Positions 62,896 to 64,000 of a DNA stretch of 64,000 bases are shown here, in pieces; positions within the stretch are counted from its first letter, which is position 1, and each line of letters opens with the position of its first letter. The stretch covers positions 1 to 64,000 of the forward strand of contig JAIYBU010000085.1 in NCBI GenBank assembly GCA_027488335.1, given 5' to 3'. The stretch comes from Cytophagaceae bacterium. GTDB taxonomy: Bacteria > Bacteroidota > Bacteroidia > Cytophagales > Spirosomataceae. The notes under the pieces are model-generated. The model had not been told where the DNA came from and did not search any database. It was given only the letters and a program-made list of their open reading frames with translations. Made by a program: the position numbers and the translations under genes.

Positions 62896-63633
62896 ATGAA
62901 AAAAAACATTTTTCTTTTATTAATGACATTTATTTTGGGTGTTCAGGTTGGTAACGCTCAACAATTTTATCGAATCAAATCTGATGTTTCTATCAAAGAT
63001 AAACTCTCGAATGGTTCGTTTCGTTTGACCGTCGGGAAGGTTTATTATGATAAGACCTCTCTAAAAGTTATTTATAAACTTACTTTTCCACAAAAAGAAA
63101 CTATCATTATTAAAGATACTACACTTTACAAAATCACGAAAGATAGTGTTTCTACACAAACCGTTTTGGCATCAAATGAATTTTCGATATTTCATTTATC
63201 ACTTTCTGGAAAACTGGCCGATTATGGATTAAATTCAGGAAATGTGGCAAAAATTTACAAAATATCAAAAGTTGAAAAAGATAAAGATGGTAGAGTAATA
63301 ACAACTTGGAGCGTCGTTGAAAAACAGCTAATGAAAACGCTCGGAAAAATAAAAATGGCCAATGTCAACAAAAAATTAGATGCGATTGCCTTTTATGATG
63401 CCAACGAAAAACTATTGAGTCAACAGTTTTTTAAAGAATATTCTAATTTCAACGGTGTGGAGTTTCCGAAGCAGGTAACTCAAATATCCTATAATTCAGA
63501 TGGTACACAAAACATTCAACAAACAACTTATAAAAATATTATCATTGACCAAGAGGATGAAAACGAAACCTATAATTATCCTATTCCTGTTATTAAATCT
63601 AAGTCTAAACAATCAACTAAAGGCACAAAGTAA
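62896..63633 (+). CDS. exported protein with LolA-like features
   Basis: A 245-residue protein. The ATG at 62896 gives signal peptide MKKNIFLLLMTFILGVQVGN. The rest is beta-rich: FRLTVGKVYYDKTSLKVIYK, AIAFYDANEKLLSQQFFKEY and TTYKNIIIDQEDENETYNYP, loosely resembling the incomplete barrel of LolA-type lipoprotein carriers; this resemblance is weak. The last 26 codons overlap the following YidD-domain gene in another frame. Its position after two lipoprotein genes is what makes a lipoprotein-handling role worth testing. Confidence 0.55.
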   Translation: MKKNIFLLLMTFILGVQVGNAQQFYRIKSDVSIKDKLSNGSFRLTVGKVYYDKTSLKVIYKLTFPQKETIIIKDTTLYKITKDSVSTQTVLASNEFSIFHLSLSGKLADYGLNSGNVAKIYKISKVEKDKDGRVITTWSVVEKQLMKTLGKIKMANVNKKLDAIAFYDANEKLLSQQFFKEYSNFNGVEFPKQVTQISYNSDGTQNIQQTTYKNIIIDQEDENETYNYPIPVIKSKSKQSTKGTK

Positions 63634-63952
63634 GGCAGAGATAAATTTGCTTAGAGGGGTTATTCAGCCACCACAAAAACGAACATATACTGAAGCTAAA
63701 GAAAATCGTAACGAGGTTCAGTATTTGTTTTCGGGTTTATTTCTTTTTTATAAAACTTTCTTTTCTTCGCAAGATTTGACCGTCTGCACTTTCAGCCCGT
63801 CTTGTTCCGAGTTTGGAATTTTAGCCGTTAAAAAAAGCGGAGTCGTGATGGGCGGAATCAAAACAATGGATAGGCTCACTCGCTGTAATGGTTTGAGCCC
63901 CGAAAAATACACAATGGATTTTAAAGCAAAATTACTGATAGATAAACCTTGA
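63557..63952 (+). CDS. YidD-domain protein with an N-terminal signal peptide
   Basis: A 131-residue protein. Residues about 60-117 carry the YidD domain: LFLFYKTFFSSQDLTVCTF, CTFSPSCSEFGILAVKKSG and MDRLTRCNGLSPEKY, with the three family cysteines in C-x5-C-S-E and RC-N. YidD normally aids membrane protein insertion from the cytoplasmic side and lacks a signal peptide. Here the start at 63557 gives MKTKPIIILFLLLNLSLNNQ ending in LKAQ, a good signal, so the domain should be periplasmic. AAGAGG just upstream could be its ribosome binding site. The first 77 bases overlap the previous gene. Confidence 0.8.
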   Translation: MKTKPIIILFLLLNLSLNNQLKAQSKAEINLLRGVIQPPQKRTYTEAKENRNEVQYLFSGLFLFYKTFFSSQDLTVCTFSPSCSEFGILAVKKSGVVMGGIKTMDRLTRCNGLSPEKYTMDFKAKLLIDKP

Positions 63953-63954
63953 CG

Positions 63955-64000
63955 ATGCAAAAAAAACTTTTAATACTTTTTATATTTATATACAGTACAA
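63955..64000 (+). CDS. start of an exported protein (partial)
   Basis: An ATG two bases after the YidD-domain stop opens a frame reading MQKKLLILFIFIYST to the window edge, which looks like the beginning of a signal peptide. The tight spacing suggests translational coupling and a fifth gene in the cluster. Nothing more can be seen. Confidence 0.5.
   Translation, partial: MQKKLLILFIFIYST

Noticed and set aside
1-64000. CRISPR arrays, insertion sequences, prophage or integrative elements
   Set aside because: No spaced direct repeats, transposase, integrase or phage structural gene was seen; the HNH gene alone is not enough.

Overview
The window is a stretch of chromosome from a member of the Bacteroidota, most likely a low-GC Cytophagales (Emticicia/Arcicella/Runella-like) bacterium. 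The evidence is: promoters with the phylum-specific TAnnTTTG box; a giant secreted protein with a type IX secretion (T9SS) C-terminal signal; a GldJ-type gliding/T9SS lipoprotein; a TonB-dependent receptor paired with a DUF4249 lipoprotein; and many SPase II lipoproteins. No phage, transposase, integrase, CRISPR array or rRNA operon is visible. The gene content looks like core chromosome with a few accessory patches. Genus-level placement is inference.

Layout. 0-15.8 kb (nearly all minus strand): start of rpsJ with a 5' leader, nadB, a 1,554-residue Ig-repeat adhesin-like T9SS cargo, glpK, an RsmB/NOP-type rRNA methyltransferase, a divergent class D beta-lactamase (plus strand), a lone NUMOD4/HNH endonuclease, two metallo-beta-lactamase-fold hydrolases, a KTSC-domain protein and recG. 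15.9 kb: tRNA-His with promoter and terminator. 16-22.8 kb: a TonB-C/TPR protein and a lipid group (acyl-ACP desaturase, plsC, fabD, fadD) with a SPOR lipoprotein. 23-30.3 kb (plus strand): a glycan cluster with four GT2 glycosyltransferases, a polytopic GT-C-like membrane protein and an FAD oxidoreductase. 30.4-35.4 kb (minus): SemiSWEET, fabI, an acyl-CoA dehydrogenase behind a twin-operator promoter, and a GH78-like protein that lacks its catalytic domain. 35.8-39.1 kb (plus): TonB receptor and DUF4249 lipoprotein. 39.2-60 kb (mostly minus): radical SAM, accD, a metallopeptidase-MORN fusion, TPR protein, Ig-like lipoprotein, mnmG, DUF4175 coiled-coil membrane protein, xth, comF (plus), gldJ, mfd, ppk2. 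60-64 kb: msrA, nitroreductase, and a plus-strand cluster of two paralogous lipoproteins with C-terminal membrane helices, a secreted LolA-like protein, a YidD-domain protein carrying a signal peptide, and the start of another exported protein.

Two signals may matter beyond single genes. First, two inverted near-consensus parS (ParB-binding) sites lie just upstream of mnmG, and DnaA-box clusters occur 4-7 kb away, so this may be the origin-proximal part of the chromosome. Second, the cluster at the right edge combines a putatively exported YidD domain with paired lipoproteins of unusual topology. I do not recognise it as a described system.

Functional links. Lipid synthesis and turnover genes (accD, fabD, fabI, plsC, desaturase, fadD, acyl-CoA dehydrogenase) are scattered rather than in one operon, and only the acyl-CoA dehydrogenase shows an obvious operator. 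The two helicases recG and mfd, xth and mnmG are housekeeping. The GT2/GT-C/oxidoreductase block probably makes or modifies an undecaprenyl-linked surface glycan.
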